A stretch of 8,137 nt of DNA from Oscillospiraceae bacterium (GCA_015067375.1 SVMQ01000091.1:1-8137); one strand, 5' to 3'; counted from the stretch's first letter, positions 1 through 5,315 are shown. Translations and numbers: made by a program. The notes: a model not told the origin generated them from the sequence alone.

Positions 1-30
1 TATCTCCTCGTTGTTCTCCTCGTTAGTCAT
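1..30 (-). CDS. grpE: GrpE nucleotide exchange factor, N-terminal fragment (partial)
   Basis: Only the first ten codons are inside the window, reading MTNEENNEEI. The ATG lies within the last codons of hrcA, so the two genes overlap by 8 bases. An acidic, Glu/Asn-rich, disordered start is typical of GrpE, and grpE directly follows hrcA in most Firmicutes heat-shock operons (hrcA-grpE-dnaK-dnaJ). GrpE releases ADP from DnaK. The call rests on position and N-terminal composition only; no domain is visible. No strong ribosome binding site is seen close to the ATG, so translational coupling to hrcA is likely. Confidence 0.6.
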   Translation of the reverse strand, partial: MTNEENNEEI

Positions 31-1084
31 CGCCATTCTTTTCTACCTCGCTTTCTATCTGTGCAAGCTGCTCTGACTCTTCATCCTGAGAGAGCATCTG
101 CGTTACTTTATTGCTGAAATATTCTATATAAGGTATCACCTTTCGGTAATCCAACCTCATCGGGCCAATTACGCCAAGCGTTCCTGCAGGCTTTCCGTCC
201 TTGTAGTAGCTTGCGCTTACGAAGGTGGAATTGGATATCGCAAACGTACCCTCCTCTGCACCGAACTTGATGTTGATGCCTGAAAACGCACTGTCCAGTA
301 TCATCGCAAGCTCGTTCTTCTGCTCGAGGAACTTCATAACATCCACCATCGGGAACTCCTGACAGGTCAGCAGATTCGACTCGCCCTTTACATCGATGCT
401 CTCGCGCATCATCTCGCCCGAAAGCTCATACACTGCATTAAGCAGCGGCGACAGCGTCATCATGTAGCTGCCGAGCGCCTCGACCAGCTTGCTCATGTAC
501 TCGTCGGTCATCTCGGAGGGGTTTACGCCCTGCAGATGCGTGTTGACAAAGCGCGTGAAGAACTCCATCTGCTCATGTGACAGATCAAACTCCATGCGGC
601 ACACTCTGTTCTTTACCTCGCCATTCGAGGTTATGAGCAGCAGCACATACATACGCTTTCCCGTAGGGATGACATCCACCTTTGTTATGACAGAAAACTG
701 CGAAACATGGTTGGTGGAGAACGTTGCGCATTTTGTTATCTCAGCGAGCGCGGATGAAGCGTTCTTGATGATATCCTCATCAGTGACCGCATCCCTGAAG
801 ATGCGCTCGTCAAAATCAGCAAGATCCTCCTTGCTGACAGGCTCTGTACTCATAAGATTGTCGATATAGAACCTGTAGCCCTTGAACGTAGGAACACGTC
901 CTGCCGAGGTGTGCGGATGATCGAGATATCCGTCCTGCTCCAGCGCCGCCATGGTGTTTCGTATGGTGGCGGAGGACACATTGATGTCAGGCTTCTGTGC
1001 AAGCGCCTTAGAGCCTACAGGCTCGCCCGTCAGTATATACTCGTCAACGATCGCCGCGAGTATCTTCATCGCTCTGGCGTCCAC
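23..1084 (-). CDS. hrcA: Heat-inducible transcription repressor HrcA
   Basis: HrcA is the cytoplasmic repressor of class I heat-shock genes; it binds CIRCE operators and its activity is maintained by GroEL. The 353-residue product shows the family's layout. An N-terminal winged helix (about 1-75) contains the start-proximal MKILAAIVDEYILTGEPVGS motif and VSSATIRNTMAALEQDGYL. It is followed by the hallmark TSAGRVPTFKGYRFYID, then a long GAF-like/dimerisation region. Length is close to the usual 340-350. I chose a GTG start at 1082-1084: GAAAGGTGGG lies 7 bases upstream, and the protein then begins right at the conserved region. The longer ATG at 1121-1123 would sit inside a CIRCE element, has no ribosome binding site and adds 13 non-conserved residues. 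Two CIRCE copies and a consensus promoter precede it, so autoregulation is expected. grpE overlaps its 3' end. Confidence 0.97.
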   Translation of the reverse strand: MDARAMKILAAIVDEYILTGEPVGSKALAQKPDINVSSATIRNTMAALEQDGYLDHPHTSAGRVPTFKGYRFYIDNLMSTEPVSKEDLADFDERIFRDAVTDEDIIKNASSALAEITKCATFSTNHVSQFSVITKVDVIPTGKRMYVLLLITSNGEVKNRVCRMEFDLSHEQMEFFTRFVNTHLQGVNPSEMTDEYMSKLVEALGSYMMTLSPLLNAVYELSGEMMRESIDVKGESNLLTCQEFPMVDVMKFLEQKNELAMILDSAFSGINIKFGAEEGTFAISNSTFVSASYYKDGKPAGTLGVIGPMRLDYRKVIPYIEYFSNKVTQMLSQDEESEQLAQIESEVEKNGDD

Positions 1085-1116
1085 ATCATGCCCACCTTTC
1101 AATTGAACTCTGCTGA

Positions 1117-1143
1117 TTAGCACTCCGTTCTCAGGAGTGTTAG
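1117..1143 (-). promoter_or_regulatory. Second (degenerate) CIRCE operator
   Basis: TTAGCACTC-N9-GAGTGTTAG, which is a CIRCE inverted repeat with two mismatches to the consensus right arm (GAGTGCTAA). Its last four bases (TTAG, 1140-1143) are also the first four bases of the perfect CIRCE next to it, giving a 23-bp offset between copies. It lies in the transcribed leader, 32 bases upstream of the GTG start of hrcA. Probable additional HrcA binding site. Confidence 0.8.
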
Positions 1144-1166
1144 CACTCTTTCTCTCTGAGTGCTAA
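1140..1166 (-). promoter_or_regulatory. CIRCE operator (perfect)
   Basis: TTAGCACTC-N9-GAGTGCTAA, a perfect match to the HrcA operator, with 9-bp arms and a 9-bp spacer. It begins 4 bases after the -10 box of the hrcA promoter, so it should cover the transcription start. Bound HrcA would block initiation of the hrcA-grpE operon, and the same sequence would form a hairpin at the 5' end of the mRNA. Confidence 0.97.
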
Positions 1167-1170
1167 ATAT

Positions 1171-1199
1171 AATTTATCACATTTTCACTCAAATGTCAA
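1171..1199 (-). promoter_or_regulatory. Sigma-A promoter of hrcA operon
   Basis: On the minus strand, TTGACA (1194-1199) is followed after 17 bases by TAAATT (1171-1176, 4 of 6 to TATAAT). The -35 box is perfect, the spacing is ideal, and the CIRCE lies just downstream, which is the usual arrangement. A/T tracts upstream (1202-1240) could act as an UP element. Confidence 0.8.
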
Positions 1200-1201
1200 T
1201 A

Positions 1202-1239
1202 GCATTTTCAAAAAAAATGCGAAAATCGCAAAGTTTTTT
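1202..1239. repeat. Two overlapping small hairpins in the divergent intergenic region
   Basis: GCATTTT-CAAAA-AAAATGC (1202-1220) and TGCGA-AAA-TCGCA (1218-1230) share the bases TGC, so only one can form at a time. On the plus strand the second is followed by AAG and six T (1234-1239), resembling a weak intrinsic terminator. No plus-strand gene lies upstream in the window. It could equally be the A/T-rich upstream element of the hrcA promoter. Function is unclear. Confidence 0.3.
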
Positions 1240-1346
1240 ATTAATTATCCGATACCACTTTTAAAAAGCTGATATATTCTCTGTTATCATTCCCTTTTCT
1301 GCGCCGAAAAACACAGACCGAGGTCATATCACTGTTTTGCTCCTCA

Positions 1347-1352
1347 TATAAT
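1347..1352 (+). promoter_or_regulatory. Candidate -10 box directly before the M50 protease gene
   Basis: A perfect TATAAT ends 5 bases before the ATG at 1358. No good -35 hexamer is found 16-18 bases upstream, and there is no extended -10 TG. If it is used, transcription would start at or near the ATG, giving a leaderless or nearly leaderless mRNA. This fits with the absence of a ribosome binding site here. Confidence 0.35.
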
Positions 1353-1357
1353 ATTGC

Positions 1358-1912
1358 ATGCTGGAAATTAAGCTCAACAAGACGGCTCTGCGGCTGGATT
1401 TTTCTTTTTTTGCGGTGATGTCACTGTTCTTCTTTTTTGACAAGACAGGCATCGGACTTCTGACCCTCTGCGCGGTATCCTGTCACGAGCTTGGACATCT
1501 TATCGTTATCACGGCGGTCGGCGCAAGAGCAGATAATATAACCCTTTACGGTGCAGGAATACGAATATCTGCATCCACTCAGCAGCTGGACGCCGCTGCA
1601 AAGGCTGCCGTGCTGTCGGCAGGCTGTGTCACAAATCTGACGCTATGCATCATCGCATACCTTTTAAACGCTCCGCTGTTTTCTGCCATCAACGCGGTCA
1701 TGTGCCTGTTTAACCTGCTGCCTTTCGGTGAGCTGGACGGAGCTCTGCTAGCTAGACTTGCGCTCGGCGACAGACCCAAAATTCTTTGCACATTGCGCGT
1801 CGTTGCAGCAGCCCTTACCGCCGCGGCACTCATACTGCTTAACGGAAGGATAAGCATAACATTTATCATAACCTGCGCTTATATTCTGATGCTCTCACAA
1901 AAAACACGATAA
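1358..1912 (+). CDS. Compact M50 family (SpoIVFB-type) intramembrane metalloprotease
   Basis: A 184-residue, very hydrophobic protein. It carries the zinc-protease motif HELGH (H43, E44, H47) in a membrane segment, the conserved small-residue stretch SAGCVTNL (88-95), and the third-ligand motif NLLPFGELDG with D127 (119-128). These are the M50/site-2 protease signatures, with all catalytic residues present. About six membrane segments can be drawn (15-27, 31-55, 82-103, 108-127, 143-160, 164-180). It is shorter than B. subtilis SpoIVFB and has no CBS, PDZ or other regulatory domain. Family members cut membrane-bound substrates such as pro-sigma-K or anti-sigma factors; the substrate here is unknown. 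The ATG at 1358 is the first possible start after an in-frame TAA (1349-1351), but no Shine-Dalgarno precedes it. M21 is an alternative start, also without one. It is transcribed divergently from hrcA. Confidence 0.85.
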   Translation: MLEIKLNKTALRLDFSFFAVMSLFFFFDKTGIGLLTLCAVSCHELGHLIVITAVGARADNITLYGAGIRISASTQQLDAAAKAAVLSAGCVTNLTLCIIAYLLNAPLFSAINAVMCLFNLLPFGELDGALLARLALGDRPKILCTLRVVAAALTAAALILLNGRISITFIITCAYILMLSQKTR

Positions 1913-1933
1913 TAGCAGCTCAAAAATGGAAAC

Positions 1934-1947
1934 AAATGTTGACATTT
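1934..1947. repeat. 14-bp palindrome over the -35 box
   Basis: AAATGT-TG-ACATTT is a perfect inverted repeat with 6-bp arms. It covers the -35 hexamer of the promoter at 1939-1967. This is a typical operator position, but a 14-bp AT-rich palindrome could also be chance. No known regulator is assigned. Confidence 0.4.
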
Positions 1948-1967
1948 AGTGAAATAAGTAGTATAAT
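1939..1967 (+). promoter_or_regulatory. Perfect consensus sigma-A promoter of the AIM24-family gene
   Basis: TTGACA (1939-1944), 17-base spacer, TATAAT (1962-1967): twelve of twelve consensus bases at optimal spacing. Transcription should begin near 1974, giving a leader of about 60 bases. Expected to be a strong constitutive promoter unless the overlapping palindrome binds a repressor. Confidence 0.9.
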
Positions 1968-1974
1968 AAAATTA

Positions 1975-2016
1975 GCGTTATTACATTAACGCGCTGAAAA
2001 CAGGATCGACAGATCC
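1975..2016 (+). promoter_or_regulatory. Two-hairpin mRNA leader
   Basis: The predicted leader begins with GCGTTA-TTACAT-TAACGC (1975-1992), a 6-bp stem at its extreme 5' end. A second hairpin follows, GGATC-GACA-GATCC (2003-2016), ending 4 bases before the AGGAGG at 2021-2026. The Shine-Dalgarno itself stays unpaired. A 5'-terminal hairpin commonly protects mRNA from decay; a stabiliser is the simplest reading. The first repeat might instead be a DNA operator at the start site. Confidence 0.5.
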
Positions 2017-2034
2017 CAATAGGAGGTAATTAAC

Positions 2035-2700
2035 ATGAGATACGAAATCAAAGGCGAGCCGCTTCCCGTCCTGCTCTGCTACCTTGAGCCCGGCGAGTCC
2101 ATCATGTGTGAGAACGGTGCTATGTCCTGGATGACACCTAACATGAAGATGGCTACAGGTGCAGGCGGCGTTGGCAAGGCTATCGGCAGAATGTTCTCAG
2201 GCGAGAGCTTCTTCCAGAACACCTATACTGCTGAGGGCGGTCAGGGTATGATCGCTATGGCATCCAGCTTCCCCGGTTCCATTATGCCCGTTGACGTAAG
2301 CCAGGGCGACTTCATCGTTCAGAAGAAGGGCTACCTTGCTTCTGAGGCTGGCGTTACACTCTCCGTTGCTTTCCAGAAGAAGATCGGTGCAGGCTTCTTC
2401 GGCGGCGAGGGCTTCATCATGCAGCGTCTGAGCGGTCACGGTATGGCATTCATTGAGATCGACGGCTACGTTGTAGAGTACGATCTGCAGCCCGGTCAGC
2501 AGCTGGTAGTTGACACAGGCTACCTCGCAGCTATGTCCGCGACCTGCACAATGGATATCCAGACAGTTAAGGGTATCGGTAACGCACTGTTCGGCGGCGA
2601 GGGTCTGTTCAATACAGTAGTAACAGGTCCCGGTAAGGTATATCTGCAGACAATGCCCCTCAACAAGGTTCAGGAAGTTCTTTACACCCCCAGCAGATAA
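2035..2700 (+). CDS. AIM24 / TIGR00266 family protein
   Basis: The 221-residue product matches the bacterial TIGR00266/AIM24 family (Pfam AIM24): start MRYEIKGEPLPVL, a glycine-rich body and predicted beta structure. The motif K-x-I-G-x-x-F-x-G-E-x-F recurs three times (about 48-60, 116-127 and 179-191), roughly 65 residues apart. This suggests a threefold internal repeat, in line with the trimer-like beta-barrel fold known for the family. There is no signal peptide or membrane segment, so it is presumably cytoplasmic. The biochemical role of bacterial members is not established; I assign none. It starts at an ATG 8 bases after AGGAGG. A perfect promoter, a structured leader, a strong terminator and biased codons (Lys nearly always AAG; GGC/GGT for Gly) all point to an abundant protein transcribed alone. 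Confidence 0.9.
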   Translation: MRYEIKGEPLPVLLCYLEPGESIMCENGAMSWMTPNMKMATGAGGVGKAIGRMFSGESFFQNTYTAEGGQGMIAMASSFPGSIMPVDVSQGDFIVQKKGYLASEAGVTLSVAFQKKIGAGFFGGEGFIMQRLSGHGMAFIEIDGYVVEYDLQPGQQLVVDTGYLAAMSATCTMDIQTVKGIGNALFGGEGLFNTVVTGPGKVYLQTMPLNKVQEVLYTPSR

Positions 2701-2720
2701 GTACATATTGAAAAGCGCGA

Positions 2721-2751
2721 CAGGGATGGCGAAATGCCATCCCTGTTTTTT
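2721..2751 (+). terminator. Intrinsic terminator of the AIM24-family gene
   Basis: CAGGGATGGC (2721-2730), loop GAAAT, GCCATCCCTG (2736-2745), then six T (2746-2751): a perfect 10-bp GC-rich stem with a U tract. The stop codon of the converging minus-strand gene lies in the T run. On the minus strand the same hairpin comes immediately after that stop but is followed by only a short, displaced T run, so termination there would be weaker. Confidence 0.95.
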
Positions 2752-3679
2752 ATTCTGTGTCGATACTGCTCATTATACGGTGCTTAACTTCGGCAGACGG
2801 TGCTTCTGTGCTGTCCGCAATAAGCTCCCTGATATTTATCGTCTGCTGTATCGCTGCACTGCCATCCGCACCAGCGCTCAGCTTAGGTCGGCGTACTGCC
2901 AGAAAAGCCAATGCCGCCAGTGCCACAACCCCTGCACCCGCAAACAACATCTGCGCTCCGGTATCCGTCTTTGCCATCAAAGTATGAGCCTCATACTCCG
3001 TACCCTCTGCAGGTGCGACCGAGGCAATGCCTGTTGTATTCGCTCCCGTTGCCCCATACTCACCTGTGATAGTATAGTCAAAGCCCGCAAACGCTTCATC
3101 CGATAACACCACCATGCCGCCATATCGCTTCTCAAGCTCTGCATACTCGTCAATATCGTCAACATAGACGTAGATGTTCTCGGTATTGCGCCCCATGACC
3201 GCATTTATCCCGAGCGCGCACAGTTCATCATACACGGCCTTGCGCTCATTATAGCTCCATGTACACTGATAGAACCTGACATAACAGTTTTCCGCTGCCA
3301 CTGCAAGCACCGCCTGCTGGTTTTCCTCGCTCATATCTGTCAGTCCGACCTCATGATACCAAGCCACAGCATCGGCCCCATTTTCGCTCGACAGCCACTC
3401 AGAGCCGCTGTTGAACGCGTATGAGATATAGTCGGGATAGCCGTTCTTGCCATAGTATTTTTCAAGTATCTGTTCAGTGCCATATCCGCCCTGTCCGCGC
3501 CCCTCGATATATTCGGGGTAGTCGTAGTCAATTTCGATTATCTCTTCAACCTCTTCCGCACGCGAAGTCGCACTGTTCTCATAAGGCACCTCCTGCATTA
3601 ACTCCTCTGCCGCATAAACACAAGTCGCACCGTATGTCATAAGCAGCACACCTGTCACCATTGCCGCAAATATTCTCAT
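2750..3679 (-). CDS. Signal-peptide, single-TM protein with short cytoplasmic tail; putative partner of the ECF sigma factor
   Basis: I do not recognise a named family. The 309-residue protein has a signal peptide (1-23, likely cut after VYA), then an acidic low-complexity stretch (about 24-60). A folded-looking extracytoplasmic domain follows (about 65-205, with Cys132, Cys139 and Cys154), then a Gly/Ala/Thr-rich linker. One membrane helix (about 243-262) is followed by the stop-transfer RRPK and a tail of about 45 residues ending in SAEVKHRIMSSID. The topology is therefore outside-to-inside, with the small C-terminus in the cytoplasm. The start codon overlaps the sigma factor stop (ATGA) and has GGAGGTG 5 bases upstream, so the two are translationally coupled. 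ECF genes are usually coupled to their anti-sigma factor, but that partner normally holds the sigma-binding domain at its N-terminus. The tail resembles the amphipathic P-x-x-[hydrophobic]-x-x-x-[I/V]-M motif seen in many anti-sigma domains (inference). It could instead be a surface protein regulated by the sigma factor. Confidence 0.75.
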   Translation of the reverse strand: MRIFAAMVTGVLLMTYGATCVYAAEELMQEVPYENSATSRAEEVEEIIEIDYDYPEYIEGRGQGGYGTEQILEKYYGKNGYPDYISYAFNSGSEWLSSENGADAVAWYHEVGLTDMSEENQQAVLAVAAENCYVRFYQCTWSYNERKAVYDELCALGINAVMGRNTENIYVYVDDIDEYAELEKRYGGMVVLSDEAFAGFDYTITGEYGATGANTTGIASVAPAEGTEYEAHTLMAKTDTGAQMLFAGAGVVALAALAFLAVRRPKLSAGADGSAAIQQTINIRELIADSTEAPSAEVKHRIMSSIDTE

Positions 3680-4182
3680 TTTGCACCTCCGATCAAAAAC
3701 TCTCTCATGGTAGATAAAGCTTTTCTGTAGCGCCAGAGCACCGTACCTAGCGGATCACCTGTTACCTCTGCTATCTCGCGGAACTTCAAACCTGCATTTA
3801 TATGCAGCGTGACGATGGCACGCTGCTGCTCGGGAAGCGCTTCCAGTGCCGCTACAACATCGGAAACATCCTCGCGCACAGGTGCCGCAATATCTCCATG
3901 CTCCTCCACGCTTTCGTGTGCAGGATTTCTTTTCAGCATATCCAGCGCTGTGTTGCGTGCAGCCTGAAATATATAAGCTCGCGGCTTCTTCACCTCGGGC
4001 GGAGAGCGGTACAGCTTGATAAAAAGCTCCTGCACCACATCCTCTGCCAGCGCACGATCCTTTGTTATACGCAGCGCTACCGTGAATACAGGCGCACTCA
4101 GCCCGTCATATATCTCAGCCAGCGCTTCACTGTCGCCCGATCTGAGTCGCACCAGCGCATCGCGCAGCTTGTCATCATTCAT
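3676..4182 (-). CDS. ECF-type RNA polymerase sigma factor
   Basis: A 168-residue sigma-70 family protein consisting only of regions 2 and 4, as in ECF (group IV) sigma factors. Sigma2 spans about 23-86, with ALAEDVVQELFIKLY as region 2.2 (core binding) and PRAYIFQAARNTALDMLKR as the -10 recognition part. Sigma4 spans about 107-160, with LPEQQRAIVTLHINAGLKFREIAEVTG and the recognition helix near PLGTVLWRYRKAL. I chose the ATG at 4180-4182 because AAAGGTG lies upstream and the protein then starts like other ECFs. An in-frame ATG at 4287 would add 35 unrelated residues and run into a terminator. It heads a two-gene operon with the membrane protein and overlaps it by ATGA. Its target promoters are unknown; no clear ECF-type autoregulatory motif was found upstream. 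Confidence 0.93.
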   Translation of the reverse strand: MNDDKLRDALVRLRSGDSEALAEIYDGLSAPVFTVALRITKDRALAEDVVQELFIKLYRSPPEVKKPRAYIFQAARNTALDMLKRNPAHESVEEHGDIAAPVREDVSDVVAALEALPEQQRAIVTLHINAGLKFREIAEVTGDPLGTVLWRYRKALSTMREFLIGGAK

Positions 4183-4246
4183 CCTTATCACACCTTTCAA
4201 AGCCTCTTCAGCGTCCGCTTCAATAACTATGACGCCGATATGGCAG

Positions 4247-4275
4247 GTTTTATTGGCGATGAGCGTATCTTTCAA
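4247..4275 (-). promoter_or_regulatory. Candidate sigma-A promoter of the sigma factor operon
   Basis: On the minus strand, TTGAAA (4270-4275, 5 of 6) and TAAAAC (4247-4252, 4 of 6) are 17 bases apart. The predicted start near 4240 gives a leader of about 58 bases. It lies directly downstream of the preceding gene's terminator, where a promoter is expected, but the -10 match is modest. Confidence 0.4.
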
Positions 4276-4303
4276 TAAAAAACGCACCCGAAACGGATGC
4301 GTT
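4275..4303 (-). terminator. Intrinsic terminator after the three-TM membrane protein gene
   Basis: Read on the minus strand, AACGCATCCG (4294-4303), loop TTT, CGGGTGCGTT (4281-4290) form a 10-bp stem with one G-U pair. It is followed by a T-rich run (the A tract at 4277-4282 on the plus strand). It lies about 52 bases past the stop at 4356 and separates that gene from the sigma factor operon. Confidence 0.88.
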
Positions 4304-4355
4304 ATATATTATAGCATCGTTGCCGTGAGTTTTACCGACAAGATATACCATTCAT

Positions 4356-5189
4356 CTATTGCGGCAGAGCATCATATTTCATCGCTCCGCTGACATAATA
4401 CTTACAGCCGCGGAAGCCAAAATACTCCGTACCCGTACCCCCGTCATTCAACAGGTCATCGGCATAATACACGCCGTCCTCTGTTTCCAGAATAAAGGCT
4501 ATGGTGCGGTGCGCATTGCTCTCGTCCTCAGGATAAAAGCATATCAGACGCTTGCAGGGAGAGCTTAAAGGAATGACCGCATTTACAAAGTACTGCTCCT
4601 TTATACGGCTGACCTCTGCACTGTAGCCGTCAGCCCTGACCAGCTTATATTCACGGTACTCATCAAAGCTCGCATTGTAGATGATCCCAAGCTTCATGTC
4701 GTCATGGTCTATCAGCACGCTGTCAGATTTGCACTCGGCTATCCCCAAGATTCCGTCAGCGCTATAGGTGCCCGTGTCGTAAACGACTATCTCATCCGCC
4801 TTTTTCCACATTGACTTAGCTTTATAGCTATCTACCATGCCCTCAATATTATCGCTGAACACAATCAGCAAAACCACACCTGCTATCACCGCAACTACGA
4901 TAATTACGATAGTGACATACCTTGACAGCGGCATTTCACGGACAGGTCTCACGAACCTGCGCACAAGATACGCTATATCATACGCAAGACAAAGCGGAAT
5001 AACGGGTATGATAACAAGTGCAAAAACCGTCCAGAAAAGGTTGCTGTAAAACGCGTCCCAGCCGCTCAATTCACTGCCAAACAATCCCGTTGCGCCGAAT
5101 ATCAACCCGCAAAACGCCGAAAAAAGCACTATCGAGATCGGAACGACGAGCATCAGCACAAATATTATCTTAGCCGCTTTCTCTCTCAT
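4356..5189 (-). CDS. Unrecognised membrane protein with three TM segments and an extracytoplasmic C-terminal domain
   Basis: No family recognised. Starting at the ATG at 5187-5189 (GGAGAGGTGATT directly upstream), the protein has 277 residues. A further in-frame ATG lies 12 codons upstream, without a ribosome binding site and against the preceding terminator, so it is rejected. Hydrophobic segments lie at about 8-32, 52-78 and 91-111. The positively charged loop RRFVRPVR (77-84) should be cytoplasmic, which puts the C-terminal half (about 112-277) outside. That half is a mixed, soluble-looking domain with Cys153, Cys212, Cys217 and Cys262 and motifs such as DEIVVYDTGTYSADGILG. No signal peptidase site, HTH or enzyme motif is visible. 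It is a monocistronic gene between two terminators, which gives no functional clue; the nearby ECF operon is a separate unit. Confidence 0.75.
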   Translation of the reverse strand: MREKAAKIIFVLMLVVPISIVLFSAFCGLIFGATGLFGSELSGWDAFYSNLFWTVFALVIIPVIPLCLAYDIAYLVRRFVRPVREMPLSRYVTIVIIVVAVIAGVVLLIVFSDNIEGMVDSYKAKSMWKKADEIVVYDTGTYSADGILGIAECKSDSVLIDHDDMKLGIIYNASFDEYREYKLVRADGYSAEVSRIKEQYFVNAVIPLSSPCKRLICFYPEDESNAHRTIAFILETEDGVYYADDLLNDGGTGTEYFGFRGCKYYVSGAMKYDALPQ

Positions 5190-5209
5190 AATCACCTCTC
5201 CAATATACC

Positions 5210-5223
5210 GATACCACTGTATC
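5210..5223. repeat. Short inverted repeat upstream of the membrane protein gene
   Basis: GATAC-CACT-GTATC, with perfect 5-bp arms, lies between the upstream terminator and the ribosome binding site of the gene that starts at 5189. Its position would suit an operator or leader element. It is short enough to be chance, and no clear promoter was found around it. Confidence 0.25.
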
Positions 5224-5261
5224 AAAAAACCGCAATCCTTACGGACTGCGGTCTGTTTTTT
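5224..5261 (-). terminator. Terminator of the minD-mgsA transcript (possibly bidirectional)
   Basis: ACCGCAATCC (5229-5238), loop TTAC, GGACTGCGGT (5243-5252) form a 10-position stem with one A-C mismatch. On the minus strand it is followed by six T (the A tract 5224-5229). On the plus strand six T also follow (5256-5261), after a 3-base gap. It lies 63 bases after the mgsA stop. No plus-strand gene ends here, so the minus direction is the relevant one. Confidence 0.9.
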
Positions 5262-5315
5262 ATGATCATCAGAACAACAACGACCGCACGCAAATGCCGC
5301 CAGTGTATATTCTTA

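Noticed and set aside
1249..1259. CCGATACCACT shared by 1249-1259 and 5209-5219
   Set aside because: An 11-base match is expected several times by chance in 8 kb, and the flanking sequences are unrelated.
2197..2706. A 169-codon open frame antisense to the AIM24-family gene
   Set aside because: It is opposite a strongly supported gene with biased codons, its protein is low-complexity and resembles no family, and it lacks a ribosome binding site. It is a codon-bias shadow.
4231..4275. An ECF-type autoregulatory promoter (AAACC ... CGTC) before the sigma factor gene
   Set aside because: AAACC and CGTC occur on the minus strand but only 11 bases apart, too close for a usual ECF promoter (about 16).
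4183..4287. N-terminal extension of the ECF sigma factor to an ATG at 4287
   Set aside because: That start lies inside the preceding terminator hairpin and has no ribosome binding site. The extra 35 residues do not look like sigma region 1 or 2, and a better start with AAAGGTG exists at 4182.
5253..5315. Possible small gene or RNA between mgsA and its terminator
   Set aside because: Only 63 bases, with no start/ribosome binding site pair and no extra hairpin. It looks like a plain 3' untranslated region.
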